This document shows positions 27,701-39,052 of a stretch of 64,000 nucleotides of DNA, piece by piece; within the stretch, counting starts at the first letter, position 1, and each line of letters opens with the position of its first letter. A model generated the notes under the pieces. The model was given only the letters and a program-made list of their open reading frames with translations, was not told the origin of the DNA and did not search any database. Source of the stretch: Brugia malayi. Lineage: Eukaryota > Nematoda > Chromadorea > Rhabditida > Onchocercidae. Location of the stretch: contig NW_025062475.1 of the NCBI RefSeq assembly GCF_000002995.4, positions 806,001 to 870,000 on the forward strand, read 5' to 3'. Both the position numbers and the translations under genes were made by a program.

Positions 27701-30700
27701 AAAGAAGGAAGAAAAAAAGAAAACAGGTCCTTTCTAGAAAAGTAACAATCCATTTCTCAATTCTTATGCAAGTAACAAAACAAAAAAAAAGAAAAGAAGA
27801 AAAGCAACTTTTCACTTCGGCCATATATCAATTGTATTTGAGTAACCAAGCATGATATCACCATTAAGCTTTTTCCTCACCAAATCAAAAGAATAAATAT
27901 TTAGACGTTCAGAAAGAAGAGTAATCAACGATTTATGTTCAAACTACGATAACTTTATTTTGTGAATAGAAGCAAAAGATTGTCAAATAAAACATACTGC
28001 ATGATTTTAATAATATTATTCAAGCTACCTAAATAAGCACCACAATTGTAATATTACCATCTTACAACACTAATTAAGTTAACAATAAATTTCTTCACTA
28101 TTTTTTTGCACCAACTATAGATAAGATAATGAATAGTTTCAATGATATAATCTAATAATTCAATACTTGTCTATGGTTAAAAGTTAACCAAAAATGCATT
28201 ATTATATTTTAATTGATTTTTTGAATGATCAGTAGAATTAAATCACTAATTATATCAATGATATTTAGTAGTGACAGTAAAAGAAAAATGTGACTGATAA
28301 ACATTATATTCGAAGGATATATAACAAAATTATTTGTGCTACAGTACATATTTACGTAACCAACAAAACACTTAGAAACGAAAGAAGTAGCAAATTATAT
28401 TGTAGTAATCAAATTACATTTGTGTGTTAATGCTAATGAAGCAATTAGTCGTTGTCGTAATTCTAAGTGGAATGAGGACAGTACTTGATGAGAAAGTGAA
28501 TGAATAAGCAGTAAATAATGGTATTTGACAAGTTAGCCAAAAATGCTCACTTAATAACAAAAAATTTGAATGATTTCTTAAATAAATGATTGCTGGATAT
28601 AAAAATCCCTTGACTGCATCTCAGATTACATCAAATATAAAATCAATCACGAACTTCTTTTTATTTACTTAAAGTAAAATAACTAATTACTATGCGAAAT
28701 GGTGACCCAGCAAGATTTTTAGCATATTATTGTAAAGTAATACATATGGAAATTAAGCAGTTATAGATAATCCAAAAAGAGAATTCTTCATATCTAAGGT
28801 TCTAAAGCAATAGCAGTGATTCATATTAGCATCTCAGAGTCTGTTTTGGTTGATCAGTAGGAATACAAAAAATCCTAAATAAATAACTAATTACTATGCC
28901 AGTTAACATTCTCACAAAATGTTTCTGTTTGAATTAAACCTAGTCATTGAACGCAAAATGCTGTCAATTCTGCATAAGATTATTTTAAGAAATGACTCAC
29001 TGAAAGATTGAAATATAAGAACATACTAATAATACTGATATCTACAAAGAGATGGCTTATAAAAATTGGGTATATATGCACAGATAAAAAATGAATGTGA
29101 AATTTGTTTTATATCTTTTTCTCTTAAAAAAAAAAAAAAAAAAAAAAAGGAAAAAAAGATTTAACGGTATCCCATCACTTCCAAGATTGTTGATTCATTG
29201 TATTTAAATTTAAAAAACTAATTTCATCCATGTTTCATTACTGAAATGGGAATGTAGAACATTCACACTTTACGCAGAAAAGTTCAAAATCCATTTCTGA
29301 TAGAAAATTTAATCGATCTGTTACAATGAAATTCGATGGTTATTTGAAAATTTTTGAAAGGAAATAATATTAGTATGTTTGCCTTTTTATTACCATCGTC
29401 GAAATTTTCTAGAAGCATCTTTGAGGCTTCATTCCTAAATTTCACTTTCCAAAAAAATTTTTGTCTAGTGAATTCTAAGACCTTCTGTGTAAGGATTTCA
29501 TCACCAAAATCTTCCATGTAACAGTTGCATTGAAGTTTTTAATTCAATATTAGCTATCTAACTCAAATAGTGATGTAACGAAAAATTATGTATTAAAATT
29601 TAAATTAAATTTATTCCTTGGTTATTTATTTAGATTTGAATCATATTCATTCTTTTTCACATTCACTCATTAACCTACCTGCTTAAATTATATAGGTTAT
29701 CAGTCGTTACTACACGTGTAAATCATCGTTTCTGTCCGTCAATTCTTAACCATTGAAGTGATAAAAGAATTTGCAAACTACTTGAAATTGGTAATAGCAA
29801 GTAAAATACTAAATTCAAAAATAGATTCTCTTCTATAATATCCGTTTCTACTTCACAAACTATCAACAACAAATATTTACTTCAAATCCAGAGCTAATTT
29901 ATTTGCTGTATGTTAATGTTCCAAATATATATGATAACTATTAAATCATTACAGAAATTTGAGCATGTTCATGACAAGGAATGCATGATAGGATCATCAT
30001 AAACACTTCATTAAATAAAGATCAAGTGTACTGATCGGATTGAATCAGGTTTCATTCAAATATTCTGCAAGATAATCCGTTTGCAAATAAAAGTAAAATC
30101 AACTTCCATCTCCCTTCAGAACACTACTGTGATATTTATATTTAGCGCATTCCAAGCCATTTATAATCCCTCATTAAGCTCTTTCATTCATTTACTCCTT
30201 TTTTTGTATGTCAGTATTTACCAGTACAAATGATAAGAAACTATACACCGTCTCACACTTTTTCTTCATTTTTCATCAACTCTCTCTCTCTCTCTCTCGT
30301 TCACTTTTATCTTTTACTGTTACTTTTTTTTGTTAAATAAAGCTAAAAATAATATTTCTCCCTCCTTTACTATAATAATCTTTGTACGATATATTACGAC
30401 TTAACGTTTTCATCTGAATGATATCTTATCAGCTATTAGGTCGGAATGAATTCAAACAGAAAAAAAGCGTCACATCTATGCCACTTTTATTTTGCCATTA
30501 ATTTAAAAAATGCCATTAAACTACACGGAATAAAATATATAACTGTACAACTGTTTCTACTACATATTAAAAAAAATCAAATATTAACAGTCTACGAGTA
30601 TGTATTGTGCAATAAAATGTTACCAATCTTTTCAAAGAGGGAAATGATAACATAAACTGTTAAAGGTAGCAATAATGTTAATAAAAAAGAGATTAAGCTT

Positions 30701-33700
30701 TATCACTTGCTAACGGCAGAATAGATATTAACTTTTTGTTGATATCACTAGTTTAATAATACATATATGTAGAGCTTTTTTGTCTTCTATCGAAAATACT
30801 TTTAAACTTTAAGCAGTGAAATATTAACTTAGACGTTTATTCTAATATTAAAGAATTTCAATTCAAAAAATTTCTCTTATTTCATTTCCTCTCTATTCGA
30901 TATAATTATACCGAATCGAGAGGAAATTCAAATTTTAGTAATGTATATGCAGTCCAGAAAAAATTTTCTCATTTAATGAGAAAGCAAATAATGCAAAAAA
31001 TTCTTCACTTTGACAGTGAACAAACAAAAAGTGTTGAAGTGTGATGATAGATGTTATCAGCGAAATATGAATATTCCAAATAATATAATCGGCTTAGGTG
31101 CTCCTTGGCGGTAGCCTGTTTGATGTTTTCTATGCTTGCCGTGTAAGCAAAACGCTTCAATGTACCGCTCCTTACTGATAACCTAGTACGACAACCTTAT
31201 CAGCCTTTACAGACACCGCTATTTAACTTACGCATATTTCTTCATTTGAAAGAAAGCGGGGGAAAATCTCATCAAACTTTTTTAAAAGACTAGAAATGAA
31301 AAGTAAAGACATAGACATATTCTGCAACAAACACTAATTCTACTCTACCCGAGAAACTATTATTTTCCACCAAAATTTGAATTTACATATAGAATGGTAA
31401 CATTCTACTTATAGAACTGAGAAATTTTCTCTTCATTTTCAGCAGAAACATGGTGAACATGCAGCAAAAAAAAAAAAAAAAAGAATCTATCAAATCGATG
31501 AAAGTATCGCAAATCTTATATCCCACAACATAACCCTTTTTCCAGTGAATTTATGTATTCAAAAGCAACACTAAAAAAAAAAATTCTGCAACTTACTGAT
31601 TTCAAAACACATATTCCGTAAAATATCAGTCGCAATTAAACACCTTCTTGGTCTCTTATTCCAATCCACCAGTGGTAATATTTGTCGAACATACTTCTCA
31701 CATAATAAACAGCGGACATTTGCAATTGAAGTAAAGTTTACAAGCACGTAACCAAGATAATCAGCAGCCTCGCAGGACGTTGAATCATTTAATCTTCCTG
31801 CAATCATTTAGTGCATAATTAAAAAACAAGCATAGGATAATCAAAAAAAGACTGACAAAGAATTTAATTTTTCACAAATTATAAATCTTTATAAATTCCT
31901 CGCTAATACAATTTACGTATTTTTTCATTTGCATTAATCATATTTGCGAATTAGCCTCAGTTAGAATTATTCGTTGCAGTTTTTATTGAAAAAGAACTCG
32001 AAAGTAACTTACTTATTGTATCAGAAATAAAATCATCCCAATCTTTTATCAAAGCATCGTACAACTGAAATGTCAAGAAATTATATTACGGAAACCAATT
32101 CAAAAACGATATAAGTGACTGAAATTTTTTCAACTTATCAAACAACGACTTCTACCAATGCAACAATCAAATTAAACTGTTCAACTGTATCCTGGAAGGA
32201 CCGCTAAAGTATTCGACAGCATTTCGAAATCATTTGCTGCCAAAGAAAAGAGAGAAAAAGGGACAAGTGCACTTATATATTCCAAAAAGTTTGTTTTTCA
32301 TTTAAAACTTTATCTCTTCATTTTTTTTCCAGATGAGAATGACAACATTTATTTCCGAAAATAATGAAATCAATTCGGACAAAACACGACTTTACAAATT
32401 TAAGTCATTTTATTCAAAAATAAAATTTGTCTTTCACATAACTAATTCTTGAAACAAACGCGATATGCTAAATGTTAATTTCTCAGTTGGTAAAATGTCA
32501 CATTTATATCCGAATCACTTCATCTTTAGAAAACAAAGAACTAAGAATAAACCTTGCTTAAAACTATATGTATATATGTCAATCTAATATATATCAGTCT
32601 AATATATTATGCAATATGTCAATATAAGTAAAACCACGACGTATAACACGTTATTAACTATAACGTTATTAAGTATAACAAGAGAAAAAGAAAAAACAAA
32701 CGTTGTCTGGAAAATGTAACGATAAATTGGTTAACAATTTTGCTGCATTCAATGAATATTGATCATTGCAATCTCGACAATATTCAATACATCGCTGGAC
32801 AAGTTCGGTGTTATCAGTTACATATTTAGCACAAACTATCTCGGTAGCAGTTGCATTAATTATTGCAGGAAGTACATCAGTGTCATCTATGTGGCCTTCG
32901 CAGATTAATCGACACAATGACCGTCCTAACAAGAAATCATTTGCCTACAAAAAAAAAGAAAAAATCACGATAAAATTATGCCAACTTTAAATCTTTGCAT
33001 AGGAACATTCTTTTATTTTCTGAACGGAAGGTCAGTATTTGGATAAGATACATGAACTTTGTTAGATATGATCTCACTAATGATTACAAAATCAAGTCCT
33101 AATAATAACGGCTATTCCGCCAACAACCGCAATTACCTCACTGAATATAATATTCACTGTATTGATATATATATACCACTATTCTATTTAAATATGCAAT
33201 CATGCTATGAGTTCATTAATAAATATAATCAAATCCGATTAACTTATTCGTCAGAAAAACTAAACTGATATTTTACGAGAATTTTTAGGAAAACAGAAAA
33301 CTGACAACAGTTAAATAATGTAATAAATAATGTAATCAATTAGTAAATTCTGAAATAATAATAGTGGAATCAATCGGCAAACTTCATGCACCTGGAAAAT
33401 CCAGGTACATAAAATCTACTTAATACTGCATCTTATCGAAATCGTAATCAGGTATATCCAGTATCCAAAGAAGATTCATAATACTGCTACCATTTATTTC
33501 AGTTCAGCCAATGCTTTACAGAACTATGTCTGTCTGTTGTAAATCACTAACAAGAGAAATCCTTCCCTACAAAAAAGAAAACATTAAACCTGAAATATCA
33601 CATCAAAGTGATCAGATGCCGAAAGACCAATAACATAGTCCAACGCTTGCTGTCGCAAATTACGATCTATATTCGGCGAAAGAAATTGTATCAGTTCATT

Positions 33701-33733
33701 GATAACTTCTGGTGATACTTCATGTTCCTTCAT
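19314..33733 (-). CDS. hgh1: Protein HGH1 homolog (eEF2-folding chaperone, FAM203/DUF383-DUF384 family)
   Basis: Six exons, all phases consistent: 33590-33733, 32702-32944, 32013-32064, 31597-31797, 25717-25904, 19314-19679; 397 aa (human HGH1 is about 390). Residues 1-146 look like alpha-helical ARM-type repeats (LRQQALDYVIGLS, AKLLTNLS). The diagnostic block follows: YLGYVLVNFTSIANVRCLL, VRQILPLVDW and ILRNMCFE (about 160-213), then LLKPLADIND, EKLPLQLQYYEG (about 230-258), and GRETLRIKNIYALLREFD (about 283-300). In yeast, Hgh1 helps fold translation elongation factor 2 with the CCT chaperonin and Hsp90 in the cytosol. Oddity: about 70 Ser/Asn/Asp-rich residues interrupt the C-terminal DUF384 region before LHALIGLLIQD, and the acidic tail of the human protein is absent. 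The start ATG follows a possible splice or trans-splice acceptor (TTTATAG|GTAATG). Confidence 0.93.
20071..20203. repeat. Inverted repeat, 21-bp arms, 91-nt spacer
   Basis: Left arm 20071-20091 starts TTGAGAAAGTCAGAA; right arm 20183-20203 ends TTCTGACTTTCTCAA. One mismatch in 21 pairs. No clear target-site duplication is seen, so this may be a foldback or a decayed short element. Confidence 0.7.
22741..25087 (+). CDS. Candidate small two-exon gene nested antisense in HGH1 intron 5
   Basis: Exon 22741-22914 reads from an ATG through a Lys/Phe low-complexity start into a more ordinary stretch (SKIGTNGIHAVFPVVISSII) and ends MTA|GTAAGT in phase 0. The sequence at 25022 follows a strong TTTTTCTTCACAG acceptor, is open in the same phase (VFLKMNHSIWKKYKRTRSES) and stops at TAA 25085-25087, with AATAAA at 25083-25088. 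The spliced product would be 79 aa, basic, with no family I recognise. Without splicing, the first frame reads into a Leu/Ile-rich segment to 23028. A strong pyrimidine-rich acceptor at 22304-22305 could mark a further upstream exon. Both-strand ambiguity and low-complexity flanks keep confidence low. Confidence 0.2.
23990..24031. repeat. Two adjacent perfect palindromes/hairpins
   Basis: AAAAGCGCTTTT (23990-24001) is a perfect 12-bp palindrome. It is followed at once by a 12-bp perfect stem with a 4-nt loop (24004-24015 CAAAAGTTGTTG, loop TGAG, 24020-24031 CAACAACTTTTG). Confidence 0.85.
24657..24705. repeat. (AAT)n microsatellite
   Basis: About 16 AAT units, flanked on both sides by an AATGTTAA-like sequence. 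Confidence 0.9.
25905..31596 (-). other. HGH1 intron 4 (5.7 kb)
   Basis: Donor ATCA|GTAAGT, acceptor TTTTTCAG. Less simple-repeat-rich than the flanks. It contains a spaced direct repeat (27281/27471), hairpins and a G+C-richer patch at 30884-31250, and a 77-codon minus frame at 29284-29517 that I do not call as a gene. Confidence 0.85.
30884..31203. repeat. Cluster of four hairpin-forming inverted repeats
   Basis: 30884-30899/30912-30927: 16-bp arms with one mismatch and a 12-nt loop. 30965-30983: 9+9 palindrome TTTCTCATT-T-AATGAGAAA. 31004-31020: 6-bp stem. 31175-31181/31197-31203: CTGATAA/TTATCAG. The last lies in a G+C-balanced patch (31080-31230) with no open frame I trust. Confidence 0.6.
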
Positions 33734-33934
33734 TACCTATAAATTAGCACAACATGTGTACATAAACTATATTTTCTCGTAATTCTATTAGTAACTAATT
33801 ACTCATTTTTTGCAATTCGACGTCAACATAATTTGATAGCAACATTGCATTACCGATATAATGCAAGAAAAAAAGAATATATAAATATAAAAATTGAATA
33901 GGCATTGTGAAATCTATTTCGGTAGTGTTATAGT

Positions 33935-33950
33935 TACACCGTTAGGTGTA
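33935..33950. repeat. Small hairpin between gene X and HGH1
   Basis: TACACC-GTTA-GGTGTA, a perfect 6-bp stem with a 4-nt loop, in the 251-bp interval between the gene X stop and the HGH1 start. HGH1 intron 1 holds a similar small hairpin, ACCTGGA-AAA-TCCAGGT, near 33392-33408. Confidence 0.6.
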
Positions 33951-33984
33951 TAAATGCTGGAATTCTTAAGTGAAATAGGAATTT

Positions 33985-34386
33985 TTAAAGATTGCTTTTA
34001 TTCCCATTTTTTACTGACCACTTGAAATTCTGAAATATTTGAAAAATATCATACGTTCATTTTGACTTACAACATGAACATAAGCACCTAATTTCCACGT
34101 TCCTGATTTACCAACGTAAAAAAACGTGAAACTTCAATGCTTGAAAGTTTAGAATTTACTTTATCATTTCCATCCTTACTTCCTCACAATCTTAAATTAA
34201 CTAAATCGACAACCGCGTGACATACCTGCAATTGTCTCGTAAAATCTCAAAGAGAATTCCGGTATTGTCGCTTTATGAAACAATAAAATATCACCATTGT
34301 TGTCTTCAAAAAAACAAATAAGTGCAGAATCTACGCTCAAATTTCCCGGTAAAATAAATTTTGCTTCAGTAACATCAACAAATTTT
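33985..34386 (-). CDS. Unrecognised gene X, last three exons (5' end not found)
   Basis: The exons are too short to appear as long open frames. Exon 34226-34386 follows TTTCCATTAG, starts mid-codon and reads KFVDVTEAKFILPGNLSVDS...FSLRFYETIA, ending GCAG|GTATGT in phase 1. Micro-exon 34071-34102 follows a T-run and AAATCAG and reads (G)TWKLGAYVHV, ending GTT|GTAAGT in phase 0. A 41-bp intron ending TTTCAG leads to exon 33985-34029 (NFKWSVKNGNKSNL, stop TAA); AATAAA lies inside this exon. All phases agree. At least one upstream coding exon must exist, since the first one found needs 2 nt from elsewhere and has no usable ATG. I did not find it in 34387-36832. I do not recognise the family. It ends 251 bp before HGH1 on the same strand. 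Confidence 0.6.
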
Positions 34387-35352
34387 CTAATGGAAAGTGA
34401 AATTTTTAAGTTTTAGGAATAATTGGAAAGTTTTTTTTTTTTTTTTTAACTTTTGTAAAAATTAATTAATTCAATAAACAAATTCCAAACTTCTCATATC
34501 GAAAAAAAAAAAAGAAACTTATGTTTTGCACTATCAAAATAAAATAATTTTTTTTCAATAGTTTTTAAGAATAAAGAAAAAAGAAAAACTGTGTAAAAAC
34601 AAATATTTTTTTTTTTTTTTAATTTTATTTAGTTAAACATAACAATAAACAAATATCAGTTTTTTTTTTTTTTTATTAAACATAACAATAAACAAATATT
34701 AGTAAATCAAATTTAGAGACATATATTAAGACATATATTTAATTATTATAACAAAAAAAAAAAAACATTTGTTATTTATTAAATGTGAACAAGAAGAGAA
34801 TATGATAATAGTAATAATGAGCAAATAAATTTTTTGCTTTATTTACCGGATTGATCAGTCCGGTTAATAGATAAACAATGATCAAAGTGGTAGATTTTTT
34901 TTTTTTTGTTGCGTAAATTTAGCATAAAGAAGAAGAAATCAAATAGATTTAAATCAAACAAAAAACCGAAAATGAACATAAAAAAAAAAAAGGAAAAAAG
35001 GAAAAAGACTGAATTGTTAATATGATATTAACGTTAATGTTGTAATGAATCGGTAAAAAGCGCAAAAGTTTTTAGCTTATTTGGAACAGATTTTCATATT
35101 TTCCTAACGGATCATTTCCGGATTATCCTCTCTCTCTCTCCCTCCCTATCCCTCTCTCTCTCTCCTTAATTTCATTCTTTCCTTTTTCTATTCCTAATTG
35201 TTGGAGTATTTTTGTCAGGTAAAGAAAAAAACACGATAATAGTATGTTGATTAAGTCAAAGCTTCTAATATTTGCTTAGATTAAAGTTAAACATAAAACT
35301 ACCATAAAGTATTTATTTACATATTACTTAGCAGTAGCTATAAAGTTGCAGC

Positions 35353-35416
35353 TGAGAGAGAGAGAGGAAGAGAGAGGGAAAGAAAGGGAGAGGGAGAGAG
35401 AGAGAGAGAGAGAGAG
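35353..35416. repeat. (GA)n-rich polypurine tract
   Basis: About 64 bp of GA/GGA/GAAA units on the plus strand. Similar shorter tracts recur across the window (for example 30279-30298, 53039-53060, 56500-56523, 61228-61250). Confidence 0.85.
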
Positions 35417-36799
35417 GTTAACCAAATCTCAATTAATTGATCATAATTAAGAAAAAAGAAAAACATATAACTTTATTATCTTATCTTTTAAGCTTAACTT
35501 ATTTCATTTTGATAAGCATTGAAGCAAAAAATGAAAGTGAAAAAAAAAGCGATAAATTTGTTGATGACATTAATATTTTGAAATTATTTTAAAAAATTTT
35601 GAAATTATTTGTTAGAAATTTGAAAAAAAAAAAAAAACATATTTCCTTTGAATTAATATCATTTAAAAAAGAAAAAGAAAAAACTGTTTTTTTTTTTTTG
35701 CTATTTTTTTTCTTTAAATTCCTATCAAAAATTTCAATTTTTCTTTTTCAAAAAAATTTTTCTTATTTATAAATTTTTTTTTTTTTTTACAAAATTATTA
35801 TTAAATTTAATCAAATTATTTGTGAAATATGAATGACTTTTAAAGAATTGCATAAAAGTAATTAATAACTCAAAAATGAAAATAAAAATTTTTAGTTTTC
35901 TAACATTAGAATGACTGAAAAAAAAAAAGCTTTTCAAATTGAATAAAAAGATTTTATAAATAGAATTACAAATAATCTTATTAGAGAGAGAATGAGATAA
36001 TTAATATAATTAACAAATATTTAATTGGAAAATAATTTTTTTTTTTTTTAAATAAAACATTAAAATGAAAAATATTTCTAGTCGAAAAATAAATTTTGTT
36101 AAATTTTTGTAAAAATTTTAATTAATACTTGTTGCATAGCGTTTATAATTGCTATAATAATAAAAAAAAAAAAAATGGTATATTTTTTTTTAAAAAAAAT
36201 TACTTAACCCATAATTTAAATTAAATATGAAAAAAAGAATATTTGAAAAAAATTTTTTTTAAAATGACAAAAAAACATTTTCAAAATTAAAAATAATTTA
36301 TCCATTAAAACAAAAAAAAAAATTGCGGAATTTATTAGACTAAAGAGAAATTAGAAAAAGAAATGCAAAAATGAAAAATCTAAATAAAAAACAAATTTAT
36401 TATTTTAAAATAAATTTATTAAATTGTAAATTCAGATGAATAAAATTTTATCTAAATGCTTGTTATTTATTGAAAAATTCATGAGAATATTTTTTAAAAT
36501 TTTCAATTTATTAACTTTCATATATTACTGATAATTAGCTTTCTCATGAATTTTTGCTTAATTACAGTTAAATTCTTCATTTTAATTTGCGTTTTTTTTT
36601 TTCTTTTCTTTTCAAATTATTTATTAAAATTTGTGTTTGAATTTTTTTCAGATAAATTCATCAACTGACACATATATATTTGCTAAACAATTAATTATAG
36701 TTTAAAGAAGATAATATTACTTGCACCTTTATGATAATATTGCATTTAGAAATGCACGAAGAGAATGAATGATATGCTAATTTGATGACCCTATCAGGT

Positions 36800-36812
36800 T
36801 GACCTTTGACCT
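36800..36812 (-). promoter_or_regulatory. Perfect DR1 nuclear-receptor element
   Basis: On the minus strand AGGTCA-A-AGGTCA, two consensus half-sites with a 1-bp spacer. This is the known preference of HNF4/RXR-type receptors, a family greatly expanded in nematodes. It lies 21 bp after the stop of the propeller gene and about 2.4 kb upstream of the first known gene X exon. Binding is inferred. Confidence 0.4.
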
Positions 36813-36832
36813 TCCAGAATGAATATTATCCA

Positions 36833-39021
36833 TCAATTTTCAGTGCTATCAATTGGATAGCGAAAAGTCTTCAGTTTACTTGCCAGATAATCCACAATAT
36901 GCAATCGACCATTTTCATAAAGAATTTCCGACCAAATTGTCAATATTTCATCGGTTGATATCGCCGATAGATTATGTCGTAATTGACCATTCTAATAAAA
37001 AAATAAAAAATAAATAATTAAATTTTAATTATATTAGTAAATTAATTTCTTTTAAATAAAAGTAATAATTAGCATTGCATGATAACAAAAAAAAAAAAAT
37101 TAATAATTATACATGTTTTTATATGCATTTAAAAAAAAAATAGTTTATTAAAAATTATAATTTATATTTAAATTTCATTTTGAAATTTAAATTTAAAAAA
37201 ATTTTTTTTTCATTTTAAATATTATAAACTGAATTATTATAAACAAAAATTCAAACTTGAAAAACTTGAAGAAGTGGTTGTCCTCTAACAATTGCAATTA
37301 TTCGAGATTTATCATCAAATGTTATACCAAGCGAAAATGTTCCATTATTAGCGCTAATTTTTTCCACAATTTCACCATCCTAAATAAAAACAAAAAAAAA
37401 AAAAGAAAAAAACAAAATTAATTATTAGAATAAATTTTATAATATTAAAAATAAAATGATACTAATTTAAATTTGAAAAGAATTAAATTTTGAGAATAGA
37501 AGCAAAAAAACTGAAATTGTAAAATAATTTATTGATTAAATTACTTTTAGTCATATAAATTGCACTGAAATCAGTCATAATATTTTAAAATTTTTCAGAA
37601 AAAAAAAATTTGAAAAATTGAATTTTTTGAAACTAAAAAAAAATTTATTTTTTTTAATATTATAAATTACAATGGAAATAAATAAAGCAAAAAAAGAGGA
37701 AGTTTTTTTTTTTTTTTTTTTTTTTTAAAATTTTTTTTTTTCTTGTAAAATTACGATAATACTAGAAATATTTTCAAGTTACATTTATCAAAATTAAATT
37801 AATCTTTTAAAAAAAAAAAAAAAAATTTGAATAAATTAACCTCAGAAAGTTGTAAAATAGCACTTTGACAACTTATATAATAGTAATTTTGATACCAAAT
37901 AGCAAAATTACATGTCTCTTTGGCATCATTTTTGTAATAGATCTCCTCGAATGGTTTTAAATCATTCGTAAAAACAAATAATACATCGTTACTTCGGCCA
38001 AGCGCAATTATCCGTTCTGAGCCGCTCTATAAGTTATTTTTTAATTATTAAAAATTAAAATTTTTAAATTGCTAAAGCACTGTTTTCTGTTTTAAGCTAA
38101 GTTGTTGTTTAAAAAAAAAAATAAGAACAAATTGAAATAAATGTTCAATTGACCTTAGCATTGATTTTTTTTTCTTTTAAATTGATTAAAATAAATAAAA
38201 TAAAAAAGCAATTAAAAAATTTTTTATTGCAAAATGCTTAAAATATTTTCAAAACAATAAACAAAATTTAATTCAATTAAATTAAATAATTTTTAGATGC
38301 TTATTAAAATTTAGTCAAATAAAGTATATTTTAAGTGTTATAGCATTATTATCCTTCTTCTTCAGCTTACTTTCTAAATTGTCACTTATTTTTTATTTTT
38401 ATTTTTTTATACTTTAACTTTTTTCAAACTTTCTTATTCATTCATTTATTTAAGAAATGAATTTTAACACTGTCAATTTCACTTTTTTATTTCTTTTTTT
38501 TTTTTTGAAAGCTTTGTTTATTTTTTTAGAAATATTTTGCATTAAAATTTTTAATTGGAATTTTTTACATTTCATTGAAATGTAAATTTTTCATTAAACA
38601 TAGTTTTTTAAAAAAAAAAAGAATTTTTGGTGCAGTTAATTTATTATTCATTTTATTATTTGTTTAATAAAAACAAAAATGTGCGATTTAAATTTCCTTT
38701 TTTTTTTTTTTTTTTTGAATGTTAACTTATCAAAATATGATTTTAATTTTGCTATATTGTTTATTTAAATTTGTTAATTAAATAAAATTTATGTTAAAAG
38801 TAATTAAAAATGAAATTACCTCATCTTCAAATGTTGATAAACTTTTACCCGGTATAGGTAATTTCATTTGCCTGTATTTTTGCCCATTTCGAAATGATAT
38901 TAAATAGGTACCATTTAAGATAATAATATCAGTATTATGTGTCACTGTCATTCGATTTATTTTACCATTAACATTGATAATTCCTACCTGAAAAAAAAAA
39001 AAACAATTTTGTAATTTTTCG

Positions 39022-39052
<31 letters not shown>

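Larger units (their letters stand above)
34387..36832. other. A/T-rich interval between gene X and the propeller gene
   Basis: Should hold the 5' exon(s) of gene X, but nothing convincing was found. Contents: a near-palindrome at 34845-34864, a 43-bp duplicated AAACATAACAATAAACAAAT block (34634 and 34677) behind T-runs, CT and GA tracts (35110-35163, 35353-35416) and a nuclear-receptor-type DR1 at 36800-36812. A short frame NDPLGKYENLFQIS near 35080-35120 lacks splice support. Confidence 0.6.

Noticed and set aside
29284..29517. 77-codon minus-strand frame starting MEDFGDEILTQK
   Set aside because: Less repetitive than most, but no splice signals, no recognised family, and it lies in an HGH1 intron.
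31041..31178. C/D snoRNA-like boxes (GTGATGA and CTGA)
   Set aside because: Spacing of about 130 nt, no terminal stem, and opposite strand to the host gene.
37230..37379. Stop codon right after exon 4 of the propeller gene (CAA GTT TGA) as a possible gene end
   Set aside because: CAA|GTTTGA is a usable donor and the next exon at 36991 joins in phase with similar beta-strand content and its own stop.
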